From Caldifarciminota bacterium (lineage in GTDB: Bacteria; Hydrothermota; UBA3073; NMUJ01): DNA of 8,189 bases. Below are positions 1 to 6,477 of the stretch, piece by piece (the first letter of the stretch is position 1; each line of letters opens with the position of its first letter). The notes beneath the pieces are model-generated. The model worked only from the letters and a program-made list of their open reading frames with translations. It was not told where the DNA came from and searched no databases. Where the stretch lies: the NCBI GenBank assembly GCA_021158725.1, contig JAGGUB010000059.1:1-8189 (forward strand), given 5' to 3'. The position numbers were made by a program, and so were the translations under genes.

Positions 1-1859
1 CAGAGGTGTATGGGCCACCAGTAAGTAAATTCTTTACAGATAAGGGGGAACTCACCCAACAGGCTATCGGTTATTTAAGGGCACACAATATTACGGTGGA
101 TGAGATTAAAACCAAACAGAAGGGTGGCAAAGAAGTAGTGTATTACGTGAAACGTGAACCCGGCAAACCCGTAACTCGATTGGTGTCAGATACGTTGTAC
201 GAGCTTGTACAAAAGGTGCGATTCCCCAAGACGATGCGCTGGAATGGCGATAGGTTTAGGTTTGCACGTCCTATACGCTGGATGGTGGTTATGCTGGATG
301 ATGAGGTGATACCTGTGGAAGTTGCTGGTGTCAAAAGTGATCGTATCAGTTATGGGTTGAGGTTCGATCCACCAATAACTGTGGACCATGCATGTAACTA
401 CCTCAAGCTTATGCGAGCTGCGAGGATAGAACCAGATCCTGAGGTTAGGCGCAAGAAGATATTGGACGCGATCCATAAGGAGGAGGAGGTTCACAACATA
501 GTGTGGGTAGAGGATCGTGAATTACTGGATGAGGTTGTAAACCTTGTTGAAGCACCCGTCCCTATAGGGGGTGAGTTTCCGTCACGGTATCTCAAGTTGC
601 CTGAACCTGTGATTATAACTGCGTTACGTGAACATCAGCGTTATTTCGCATTTAAGGATAGAGATGGACAGTTGAGTACGCACTTCTTGTTCATAGGTAA
701 TAATCCAGATGCCGATATCGAACAAGTACGTGAGGGGCTCGAACACATTGTGGTGTCGAGGTTAGAGGATGCGATGTTCTATTTTGAAGAGGATCAGAAA
801 TGTAAACTACGTGACCGCATAGAGGAGTTGAAGAAAGTGGTATGGCGTGCGGGGTTGGGTACACTTTATGATAAGACTGAGAGGTTGATGAAATTGACAC
901 AACATTTGCACCAGTATTTTGCTGATGTGCCAAAAGATAAGCTCGAACGTGCGGTGTGGTTGGCGAAAACTGATATGTTGACCACCATGTTACGTGATGG
1001 TAAGGAGTTCACAAAGCTACAAGGTGTCATAGGTAAGGAGTATGCATTGTTGCAGGGGGAGGAGCCCGAGATTGCTACCGCTATATATGAGCAATATCTG
1101 CCGAAGACGCAAGATGATCCACTACCAGCTACAGATATAGGGACGATACTGGCGATTGCGGATAAGGTTGATTCAATCGTAGGTATAGGGATGATAGAGG
1201 GGTTACCTAAGGGGTCGTTTGATCCGTTTGCACTTAGGCGGTTAGCACAGGGTGTGGTACGTATAGTTGTGGGTAAGGGGTTGTTTATAAAGTTGAAACC
1301 GTTGCTTGAACTTGCATTCAAAAACTACGGTAGGGAGCCAGAGGTCGATAAATACCTTGCATTCTTTAAGGATAGGTTACGTAGGATGATGGAGGATAAA
1401 GGTGTACGTTATGATATCATAGAGGGGGTGGTATCACTTGATGAAGATGACTTGTATGATCTGTACCTTAAGGGGATGGCGTTCAATAAAATGCGTGATA
1501 AGCCTGAATTCGAGGATCTGGTTATAATTGCACGTAGGGTAGGCAATATACTGGAGGGTGTGGAAGCTGACCCCAAACCCGATACAGCGAAGCTTGCGGA
1601 GCCTGCCGAACGTGCAATCTACAGCAAGGCTATGGAGATAATGCCAGCATTGGAGGAAGCCAAACGCGAACGTCGATATGAAGATGTGGTCAATCTATTG
1701 TTGGAATTAGGGCCATACATACATAGGTTGTTTGATGATGTGTTGATCATGGCTGAAGATGCAGCTATACGTAAGAATAGGTTGGCGCTTGTCAATTTCA
1801 TATATGCGATGTTCCGCGATATGGCGGACTTCAGGAAGATGGTTTTACCAGGTGATTGA
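1..1859 (+). CDS. glyS: Glycyl-tRNA synthetase beta subunit, 5'-truncated by the window edge
   Basis: Beta chain of the heterotetrameric (alpha2beta2) bacterial glycyl-tRNA synthetase, which charges tRNA-Gly in the cytoplasm. The alpha chain (GlyQ) carries the catalytic core and beta mainly binds tRNA. The frame is open from base 3, reading E-V-Y-G-P-P-V. The GTG at base 6 is internal: the family's conserved N-terminus (about 70 residues) lies outside the window. Numbering from that GTG, family landmarks are YGPPVSKFF at 2-10, RFPKTMRWN at 72-80, LPEPVIITALREHQRYFAF at 198-216, SRLEDAMFYFEED at 251-263, the degenerate HD-like region KTDMLTTMLRDGKEFTKLQG at 321-340, IADKVDS at 384-390 and DPFALRR at 406-412. 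A DALR-like anticodon-binding end lies around 535-610. The gene stops with TGA at 1857-1859 and no frameshift is seen. glyQ would be expected just upstream, as in many bacteria, but it is not visible. Identification is firm. Confidence 0.96.
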   Translation, partial: EVYGPPVSKFFTDKGELTQQAIGYLRAHNITVDEIKTKQKGGKEVVYYVKREPGKPVTRLVSDTLYELVQKVRFPKTMRWNGDRFRFARPIRWMVVMLDDEVIPVEVAGVKSDRISYGLRFDPPITVDHACNYLKLMRAARIEPDPEVRRKKILDAIHKEEEVHNIVWVEDRELLDEVVNLVEAPVPIGGEFPSRYLKLPEPVIITALREHQRYFAFKDRDGQLSTHFLFIGNNPDADIEQVREGLEHIVVSRLEDAMFYFEEDQKCKLRDRIEELKKVVWRAGLGTLYDKTERLMKLTQHLHQYFADVPKDKLERAVWLAKTDMLTTMLRDGKEFTKLQGVIGKEYALLQGEEPEIATAIYEQYLPKTQDDPLPATDIGTILAIADKVDSIVGIGMIEGLPKGSFDPFALRRLAQGVVRIVVGKGLFIKLKPLLELAFKNYGREPEVDKYLAFFKDRLRRMMEDKGVRYDIIEGVVSLDEDDLYDLYLKGMAFNKMRDKPEFEDLVIIARRVGNILEGVEADPKPDTAKLAEPAERAIYSKAMEIMPALEEAKRERRYEDVVNLLLELGPYIHRLFDDVLIMAEDAAIRKNRLALVNFIYAMFRDMADFRKMVLPGD

Positions 1860-1868
1860 GGGGCCATT

Positions 1869-1929
1869 CCAATAAGTTTAACCAATAAATTGAGTTTATT
1901 GACCAATAGATTAAATTGAGTAGATTAAA
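1869..1929. repeat. Cluster of short direct and inverted repeats between glyS and ribE
   Basis: This is nearly all of the 72-nt A+T-rich spacer between glyS and ribE. CCAATA occurs three times (1869-1874, 1882-1887, 1903-1908). TAAATTGAGT occurs twice (1886-1895, 1912-1921). TAGATTAAA occurs twice (1907-1915, 1921-1929). A perfect 7-bp inverted repeat, CAATAAA/TTTATTG, lies at 1883-1889 and 1895-1901 around a 5-nt loop. The stem is all A/T apart from one pair and has no T-run after it, so it is a poor intrinsic terminator. The repeats could be operator half-sites for the riboflavin cluster, or a decayed or low-complexity spacer. The repeats are read directly; the function is unknown. Confidence 0.6.
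1899..1926 (+). promoter_or_regulatory. Possible sigma70-type promoter for the rib-nusB cluster
   Basis: A TTGACC hexamer (1899-1904) lies 16 nt before TAGATT (1921-1926). These resemble the -35 and -10 consensus sequences. Transcription would then start close to the ribE ATG at 1932, giving an almost leaderless mRNA. That agrees with the lack of a good Shine-Dalgarno sequence there (only AAAAG precedes the ATG). In such A+T-rich DNA a chance match is easy, and the cluster could instead be read through from glyS. Confidence 0.25.
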
Positions 1930-1931
1930 AG

Positions 1932-2519
1932 ATGTTTACAGGGATAATACGTGAAATGGGCAAGGTGGTAGAGAAGAAATATAATGGAGGTAACGTTGTT
2001 TTGGGTATAAAAACGGTGGCTGAGCTCGATGTAGCTGATAGTGTAGCAATCAATGGTGTCTGTCTTACGGTTGTTGATAAGCGAGCTGATAGGTTCTACG
2101 TGGAGGTGATGCCAGCTACGTTGAGGTGCACGAATTTGGGTGAATTACGTGTGGGTGATGAGGTGAATATCGAACCTGCACTTAGGTTGAACAATAGGGT
2201 GAGCGGTCACTTGGTGACAGGGCATGTTGATGGTGTTGGCAGGATAACGTATTTGCGACGTAGACACGGTTATTACGAGATGAAGGTTAAAATTGATACA
2301 AGCCTCATGCAATATATGATACCCAGGGGTAGTATCGCAATAGATGGGATAAGTTTGACGATAGCAGAGGTTAAACAGGATGGTATTATTGTAAACATTA
2401 CACCTTATACGTTGGAAAATACCAACCTGAAACATAGGAGGGTGAGTGACAAGGTAAACGTAGAGATTGATGTGCTGGCTAAGTTGGTGAAATCCGATGT
2501 CCAGAAAGTACAAGTTTAA
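1932..2519 (+). CDS. ribE: Riboflavin synthase (alpha-type, trimeric)
   Basis: Catalyses the last step of riboflavin synthesis: dismutation of two 6,7-dimethyl-8-ribityllumazine molecules into riboflavin and the pyrimidinedione that is recycled by lumazine synthase. The 195 aa are typical for the family (about 195-215). The protein has the usual tandem pair of lumazine-binding domains: residues 1 to about 90, with MFTGII at the start and NGVCLTV at 41-47, and about 91 to 185, with GHVDGVG at 97-103 and DGISLTIA at 138-145. Ser37, Cys44, His93 and His98 keep the spacing of the conserved active-site residues S41, C48, H97 and H102 as I recall them from E. coli. The start is certain because MFTGII is the canonical N-terminus. 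No strong Shine-Dalgarno precedes it. The last 23 nt overlap ribBA. The same family is called ribC in E. coli and ribE in B. subtilis. Confidence 0.97.
   Translation: MFTGIIREMGKVVEKKYNGGNVVLGIKTVAELDVADSVAINGVCLTVVDKRADRFYVEVMPATLRCTNLGELRVGDEVNIEPALRLNNRVSGHLVTGHVDGVGRITYLRRRHGYYEMKVKIDTSLMQYMIPRGSIAIDGISLTIAEVKQDGIIVNITPYTLENTNLKHRRVSDKVNVEIDVLAKLVKSDVQKVQV
2486..2490 (+). promoter_or_regulatory. Ribosome binding site of ribBA, inside the ribE coding region
   Basis: GGTGA ends 6 nt before the ATG at 2497 and can pair with the AUCACC part of the 16S rRNA 3' end. It supports this ATG as the ribBA start even though it lies inside ribE. It also suggests that ribosomes finishing ribE help initiate ribBA. 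Confidence 0.5.
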
Positions 2520-3711
2520 TACAATTGAAGAGGCGATCGAAGATATCCGGCAGGGTAAGTTCGTCATTGTTGTGGATGACGAGAATCGTGAAAATGAGGG
2601 TGATCTTATCATAGCAGCTGAGAAGGTGACCCCTGAGGCTATAAACTTTATGGCCAAGAATGCACGTGGGTTGATATGTGTATCGTTGTTGGGGGAGAGG
2701 TTGGAAGAGCTCAAGATACCATCGATGGTACCCGACAATACGTCGAAGTTCGGTACACCATTCACGGTATCGGTGGATGCTGCTGAGGGTACAACTACGG
2801 GGATAAGTGCGTACGATCGTGCTGTAACCATCAAGAAGTTAATAGATCCAACTGCTAAACCGGAAGATTTCGTACGTCCTGGACATGTGTTCCCATTGCG
2901 GGCAAGGGATGAGGGTGTATTGAAGCGTGCAGGTCATACGGAAGCGGCAGTCGATTTGGCACGACTGGCAGGCTTATATCCAGCGGGTGTGTTGTGTGAG
3001 ATTATGGATGATGATGGTTCCATGGCACGTGTACCTAAGTTGATGCAACTTGCACGTAAGTGGGGGGTGAAGATCATCACGATAGCGGATTTGATAAAGT
3101 ACAGGTTGCAACGTGAGAAACTGGTTGAATGTGTAGCTACTACGGTATTGCCTACTGAATGGGGTGAGTTTAAAGTCTATCTGTACGAGGAGAAGTTCAC
3201 AGGTGTGTTACACATGGCGTTGGTTAAGGGTGACGTACGTGGTAAACAGAACGTATTGGTACGTGTACATTCGGAGTGTTTGACGGGTGATGTGTTCCAT
3301 TCACTACGATGTGATTGCGGTGCACAGCTGGCGGAGGCGTTGAAGATGATCAACCGCGAAGGTTGTGGTGTATTCCTGTACATGAGGCATCATGAGGGTC
3401 GCGGTATTGGGTTACGTGATAAGATTCGTGCGTATGCGTTGCAGGATTTGGGGCTCGACACGGTAGAGGCTAACCTTGTATTGGGGTATCCGCCTGACCT
3501 GAGGGATTACGGTATAGGGGCACAGATACTGGTGGATCTGGGGTTGTCGACGATAAGGTTGTTGACGAATAACCCAAAGAAAATTGTTGGCCTCGAGGGG
3601 TATGGATTAAAGGTGGTCGAACGTGTACCTATACAGATACCGGCTAATCCATATAATAAAAGGTATCTGGAGACCAAAAAGAAGAAGTTAGGCCATATGA
3701 TCGATATATAG
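2497..3711 (+). CDS. ribBA: Bifunctional 3,4-dihydroxy-2-butanone-4-phosphate synthase / GTP cyclohydrolase II
   Basis: Supplies both precursors of riboflavin. The N-terminal RibB half converts ribulose 5-phosphate to dihydroxybutanone phosphate plus formate. The C-terminal RibA half opens GTP to the diaminopyrimidine. The 404 aa match the usual fused length of about 400. RibB domain, about 6-203: the acidic metal-binding loop DDENRENEGDL at 27-37, then HVFPLRARDEG at 130-140 and RAGHTEAAVDL at 144-154. RibA domain, about 207-395: the zinc ligands Cys261, Cys272 and Cys274 in C-x10-C-x-C spacing, HHEGRGIGL at 298-306, DLRDYGIGAQIL at 334-345 (Tyr338 is the likely catalytic tyrosine) and RLLTNNPKK at 354-362. 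All hallmark residues I can check are present, so both activities should be intact. The ATG at 2497 is the first possible start that keeps the standard NTIEEAIEDI N-terminus. The gene overlaps ribE by 23 nt and is followed by ribH after 8 nt. Confidence 0.97.
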   Translation: MSRKYKFNTIEEAIEDIRQGKFVIVVDDENRENEGDLIIAAEKVTPEAINFMAKNARGLICVSLLGERLEELKIPSMVPDNTSKFGTPFTVSVDAAEGTTTGISAYDRAVTIKKLIDPTAKPEDFVRPGHVFPLRARDEGVLKRAGHTEAAVDLARLAGLYPAGVLCEIMDDDGSMARVPKLMQLARKWGVKIITIADLIKYRLQREKLVECVATTVLPTEWGEFKVYLYEEKFTGVLHMALVKGDVRGKQNVLVRVHSECLTGDVFHSLRCDCGAQLAEALKMINREGCGVFLYMRHHEGRGIGLRDKIRAYALQDLGLDTVEANLVLGYPPDLRDYGIGAQILVDLGLSTIRLLTNNPKKIVGLEGYGLKVVERVPIQIPANPYNKRYLETKKKKLGHMIDI

Positions 3712-3716
3712 GAGAG
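3711..3716 (+). promoter_or_regulatory. Shine-Dalgarno sequence of ribH
   Basis: GGAGAG begins on the last base of the ribBA stop codon. Its GGAG core ends 5 nt before the ribH ATG at 3720. It is the clearest ribosome binding site in the cluster and fixes the ribH start. Confidence 0.75.
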
Positions 3717-3719
3717 AAG

Positions 3720-4181
3720 ATGAAAACATACGAGGGTAAGCTCATAGGTAAAGGTAAACGGGTTGCCATTATAGTGGCAAGGTTTAACCAGCTCGTTAGC
3801 AAACATCTGATGGAGGGTGCTATCGATTGTCTTACACGTCATATGGTGGATGAAGATGCGATCCAGATATATAAGGTACCGGGAGTGTTGGAGATACCAC
3901 AGATATTGAAGCTGATATTGGATAAAGGTGAAGTTGATGGTGTGATATGTTTAGGTGCTGTGATACGAGGTGATACACCACATTTTGAGTTCATAGCAGC
4001 AACAGTGTTTAGGAGTATACAATCGATTGCCATCAAGTATAAGATACCGGTAACTACTGGTATAATAACGGCAGACTCTGAGGATCAGGCATTGTCGAGG
4101 GCTGGCCTTAAAGCAGGTAACAAGGGGTATGACGCAGCTCTGTATTTATTGGAGATGATGGGGCTGGTTGAAAACATTTAA
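3720..4181 (+). CDS. ribH: 6,7-dimethyl-8-ribityllumazine synthase (riboflavin synthase beta chain)
   Basis: Condenses 5-amino-6-ribitylamino-uracil with dihydroxybutanone phosphate, the RibB product, to give the lumazine substrate of RibE. Family members form pentamers or 60-subunit capsids that can enclose RibE. The 153 aa are normal for the family. Motifs in order: VARFN at 19-23, YKVPGVLEIP at 51-60, GAVIRGDTPHFEFIA at 79-93 (His88 is the likely catalytic histidine, TPHFE replacing the common TxHFE/D), TTGIITADSEDQALSRAG at 112-129 and AGNKGYDAA at 132-140. The Shine-Dalgarno at 3711 and the standard length support the ATG at 3720. The stop TAA shares one base with the nusB ATG (TAATG). 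ribH-nusB adjacency is common in bacteria. Confidence 0.97.
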   Translation: MKTYEGKLIGKGKRVAIIVARFNQLVSKHLMEGAIDCLTRHMVDEDAIQIYKVPGVLEIPQILKLILDKGEVDGVICLGAVIRGDTPHFEFIAATVFRSIQSIAIKYKIPVTTGIITADSEDQALSRAGLKAGNKGYDAALYLLEMMGLVENI

Positions 4182-4663
4182 TGGCTCGTTTTTTGAGGGG
4201 TAAAGCAAAATATAGGCGACGTGCACGTGAACTCGTGTTACAGGTGTTGTATGCGTGGGAGTTACACAACTGTACAGGTATCGAAAGTATAATTGAGGAG
4301 ATGGTTAACCGGCCCACGGTGCCGGTGCCCAGCCGTATCTATGCACGTAGGTTGATAAAGTTGGTGATCGATCATTTACCTAAAATAGACAAGATAATAG
4401 CGACGGTGTCACATAATTGGGATATAACGAGGTTGGCGATCGTTGATAAGAATATACTGAGGTGGGCGATAGCTGAGATGCTGTATGTAGAGGATATACC
4501 ACCAAAGGTGTCAATAGATGAGGCGCTGGAAGTGACAAAGAAATATTCGAGTGATGATGCACGTAGGTTTGTGAATGGTGTGCTGGATGCGGTATATAAG
4601 GGGATACTGTTGCGTGAGACACTAAGTGCACCCGACGAGCATGAAGCTGGCGATACTGAGTGA
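4181..4663 (+). CDS. nusB: Transcription antitermination protein NusB
   Basis: Helical RNA-binding factor that pairs with NusE (ribosomal protein S10) on boxA RNA. It is part of the Nus complex that prevents premature termination in rRNA operons. The 160 aa contain the arginine-rich N-terminal helix YRRRARELVLQVLYAWEL (about 11-28). The conserved C-terminal block follows at about 68-142: IDKIIATVSHNWD, then DKNILRWAIAEMLY, IPPKVSIDEALEVTKKY and DDARRFVNGVLDAVYKG. The acidic tail after YKG is about 17 residues, a little longer than usual, and is partly encoded by the region that overlaps the next gene's start. The start ATG lies in TAATG with the ribH stop. No strong Shine-Dalgarno is visible, so coupling to ribH is likely. 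Confidence 0.95.
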   Translation: MARFLRGKAKYRRRARELVLQVLYAWELHNCTGIESIIEEMVNRPTVPVPSRIYARRLIKLVIDHLPKIDKIIATVSHNWDITRLAIVDKNILRWAIAEMLYVEDIPPKVSIDEALEVTKKYSSDDARRFVNGVLDAVYKGILLRETLSAPDEHEAGDTE

Positions 4664-5360
4664 TATACATGGTAACTGGGAAGCGTTTTCGGCGGTACTG
4701 GAGTTCTTAGATAAGGAGAAGGTTGATAAAATCATCATTTTGGGTGATATAGTGGGTTATGGTGCGGATCCTAACCTATGTGTTAAGAAAGCAAGAGAGG
4801 TGGCAGAGGTTAACCTCATAGGTAACCACGATGCAGCTGTGGTGGGGTTAACGTCGTTGGAGGAGTTCAACCCATTCGCCAAGGAAGCATGTATATGGAC
4901 GAGTAAGGTGTTGGATTCGGAGAATTTGGATTTCCTGCGTAAGTTACCGTATACACACAAGGAGGAGAATATACTTTATGTACATAGTGCACCATCAGAC
5001 CCTACACGCTGGAAATATATACTTGATGTGTGGGATGCGGATTGGGAGTTTAGGACGTTCGATGAACAGATATGCTTCTTCGGGCATACACATCAAGCGA
5101 TAGCCTATAGGGAGAGCGATAATAAAGTGGGGGTGATCGAAAGTTATACGTTTGAAATAGTACCGGGTGCAAGATACATGATAAACCCTGGCAGTGTGGG
5201 GCAGCCAAGGGATTACGATCCACGTGCAGCGTTTGTGCTGATGGAAGACGGTGTGGTACGTATACTGCGGGTGATGTATGATGTGAAGAAAGCAGCTACT
5301 AAAATACTGGAGGCGGGGCTACCACCTATACTGGCGGAACGGTTGTATCAGGGGTTATGA
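4641..5360 (+). CDS. Calcineurin-type metallophosphoesterase (YfcE/MJ0936-like phosphodiesterase)
   Basis: A 239-aa single-domain protein of the metallophosphoesterase superfamily. Its dinuclear metal centre hydrolyses phosphomono- or phosphodiesters; the natural substrate cannot be told from sequence. Metal-ligand motifs are complete and in the standard order: DIHGN at 8-12 (Asp8, His10), GDIVGYG at 35-41 (Asp36), GNHD at 61-64 (Asn62, His63), VHSAP at 114-118 (His115) and GHTH at 148-151. The family signature NPGSVGQPRD at 182-191 follows. No signal peptide is seen, so it is cytoplasmic. I chose the ATG at 4641 over the in-frame GTG at 4626 because MKLAILSDIHGN is the usual N-terminus. The gene overlaps nusB by 23 nt without a good Shine-Dalgarno, implying translational coupling. 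It is the last gene of the cluster and converges on the outer-membrane gene 25 nt later. Confidence 0.9.
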   Translation: MKLAILSDIHGNWEAFSAVLEFLDKEKVDKIIILGDIVGYGADPNLCVKKAREVAEVNLIGNHDAAVVGLTSLEEFNPFAKEACIWTSKVLDSENLDFLRKLPYTHKEENILYVHSAPSDPTRWKYILDVWDADWEFRTFDEQICFFGHTHQAIAYRESDNKVGVIESYTFEIVPGARYMINPGSVGQPRDYDPRAAFVLMEDGVVRILRVMYDVKKAATKILEAGLPPILAERLYQGL

Positions 5361-5365
5361 AGGTC

Positions 5366-5405
5366 ACTGGTTTTGGGATAGCTTATCAATCCCAAAACTG
5401 CCAGT
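5366..5405. terminator. Stem-loop between convergent genes, probable bidirectional terminator
   Basis: The left arm ACTGG+TTTTGGGAT (5366-5379) pairs with ATCCCAAAA (5389-5397) and CCAGT (5401-5405). A 3-nt bulge CTG separates the two right-hand segments, and the loop is 9 nt (5380-5388). The 14 pairs are perfect apart from the bulge. The hairpin sits 6 nt after the metallophosphoesterase stop and can form from either strand. Neither side has a proper T-run, so efficiency as an intrinsic terminator is uncertain. The right arm encodes the last residues of the minus-strand gene, and the loop holds its stop codon. Confidence 0.6.
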
Positions 5406-6474
5406 AGAAGCCCATTGTGAGTCTATCGCCGATACATGCATAGAGGTGGATGTCGGATTTGAGTAACTCCACTACGAGTACGTTTTTGGGGTATAGGTAA
5501 TATACTGGTAGCACAAAGCCTTTGGGTAGGTGTAACCTATACCCCAGCATCGATTTGAACTTACCTCCGTAATAGCTTATACCGAGGATGTATTTCTCTT
5601 GCTGTTGACAATAAATCGATATACGAGAGGATTCCCAGTCACCGGGGTAGTTAAGACATATCTCGTTATGTTTATACCTTAGTCCCACTGTTGTGCCCAT
5701 ATCACTGTGGTTCACGAATATGAGCATGGGGAAGGTTGGCAGGTATCCCATGCCGATGGCGAAATGCCACCCATTATAGTAATCGATGCGTCCAAACATA
5801 TACAGTACGGGGGTGAACTCCACCCTATGTAGGGTCCAAAAGTGTTGGCTTGATGTATAGCCAAGCCATGACCTGATGTGGGGTAGCTCAACCCACACAG
5901 CTATCCTATTGTAATCCTTTGATATGACAGCTGATAAGTGTTGGCTGGCAATTTTGACAAACGGTACGGATTGATAGAAGAACCTGAGGTCGTAGCCTTT
6001 GAAGTTATACCCGATATTGAAGTGATGTCGTTCGGGGTAGACGAAATCGGTTACTACGGTTAAATCGAGCTCACCTATGGTGCGTGAAAACAGTATCTGT
6101 TCGGTGGTTGGCTCCTTACCCAGCTGTATACGTGAGTATGGTAATACATACTTGTGGCGTTTGGTGACAATATTTATGTAGTTGTGGTCACCAACTACTG
6201 GATAGCGTATGAATTCCACTCGCTCAATCTCTCCCAGTATGATATGACGGAGTGAGTTCACTGGATAGCCGTTGACCAATACCTGTAATCTGGTGTCCTG
6301 GAAATACAGCGTATCGGCATGTAGTTCAATGCCTGGCATCAAGTACAGTAGTAACCACCAGCTCCATGACTCGCTTTCGACTATGTTGATACTCTGTGGT
6401 AATATCGTAGGGATATCGATATCGAGTATCTTGTAGGTTGGTAACGTGATTAATATAGACAGCAGAAATATCAT
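5386..6474 (-). CDS. Predicted outer-membrane protein: TonB-type plug domain with a small beta-barrel
   Basis: A 362-aa protein that I cannot assign to a named family. Residues 2-11 are hydrophobic (IFLLSILITL), like a short signal peptide, but no Lys/Arg precedes them, which is atypical. Residues about 24-106 read like a TonB-receptor plug: LPQSINIVES, LLYLMPGIEL, LQVLVNGYPVN at 63-73, GEIERVEFIRYP at 81-92 and INIVTKR at 100-106. These match the usual vLvdGvPv, dIerIEvirGP and InIvTK steps. Residues about 130-362 are rich in Tyr/Phe/Trp with alternating polarity, as in barrel strands, and end FYWQFWD. Known receptors have a 22-strand barrel of 450 or more residues, so about 255 residues is very short. 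Possible explanations are a reduced receptor, a plug-bearing channel or a degenerate copy. The ATG is 3 nt after the valS stop, and an upstream start is blocked by that in-frame TAA. A weak GGAAGGG lies 12 nt upstream (6487-6493). Co-transcription with valS is likely. Confidence 0.7.
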   Translation of the reverse strand: MIFLLSILITLPTYKILDIDIPTILPQSINIVESESWSWWLLLYLMPGIELHADTLYFQDTRLQVLVNGYPVNSLRHIILGEIERVEFIRYPVVGDHNYINIVTKRHKYVLPYSRIQLGKEPTTEQILFSRTIGELDLTVVTDFVYPERHHFNIGYNFKGYDLRFFYQSVPFVKIASQHLSAVISKDYNRIAVWVELPHIRSWLGYTSSQHFWTLHRVEFTPVLYMFGRIDYYNGWHFAIGMGYLPTFPMLIFVNHSDMGTTVGLRYKHNEICLNYPGDWESSRISIYCQQQEKYILGISYYGGKFKSMLGYRLHLPKGFVLPVYYLYPKNVLVVELLKSDIHLYACIGDRLTMGFYWQFWD

Positions 6475-6477
6475 AAA

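Noticed and set aside
6..8. GTG as the start of glyS
   Set aside because: The frame stays open to the window edge and the conserved N-terminal part of the beta chain is missing, so the gene starts upstream.
866..1321. Antisense open frame of 151 codons inside glyS
   Set aside because: Serine/asparagine-rich composition typical of a shadow frame, no motifs, opposite a conserved gene.
1883..1901. Intrinsic terminator after glyS
   Set aside because: The 7-bp stem is almost all A/T and has no T-run after it, so termination here is unlikely.
1860..1931. FMN riboswitch ahead of ribE
   Set aside because: The spacer is 72 nt and A+T-rich, shorter than the RFN element, and lacks its conserved G-rich helices.
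2145..2834. Long antisense open frame (229 codons) across the ribE/ribBA junction
   Set aside because: It lies wholly opposite two certain genes, has no recognisable motif, and can be explained by their codon usage.
4626..4628. GTG start for the metallophosphoesterase
   Set aside because: It adds five residues before the standard MKLAILSDIHGN N-terminus; the ATG at 4641 fits the family better.
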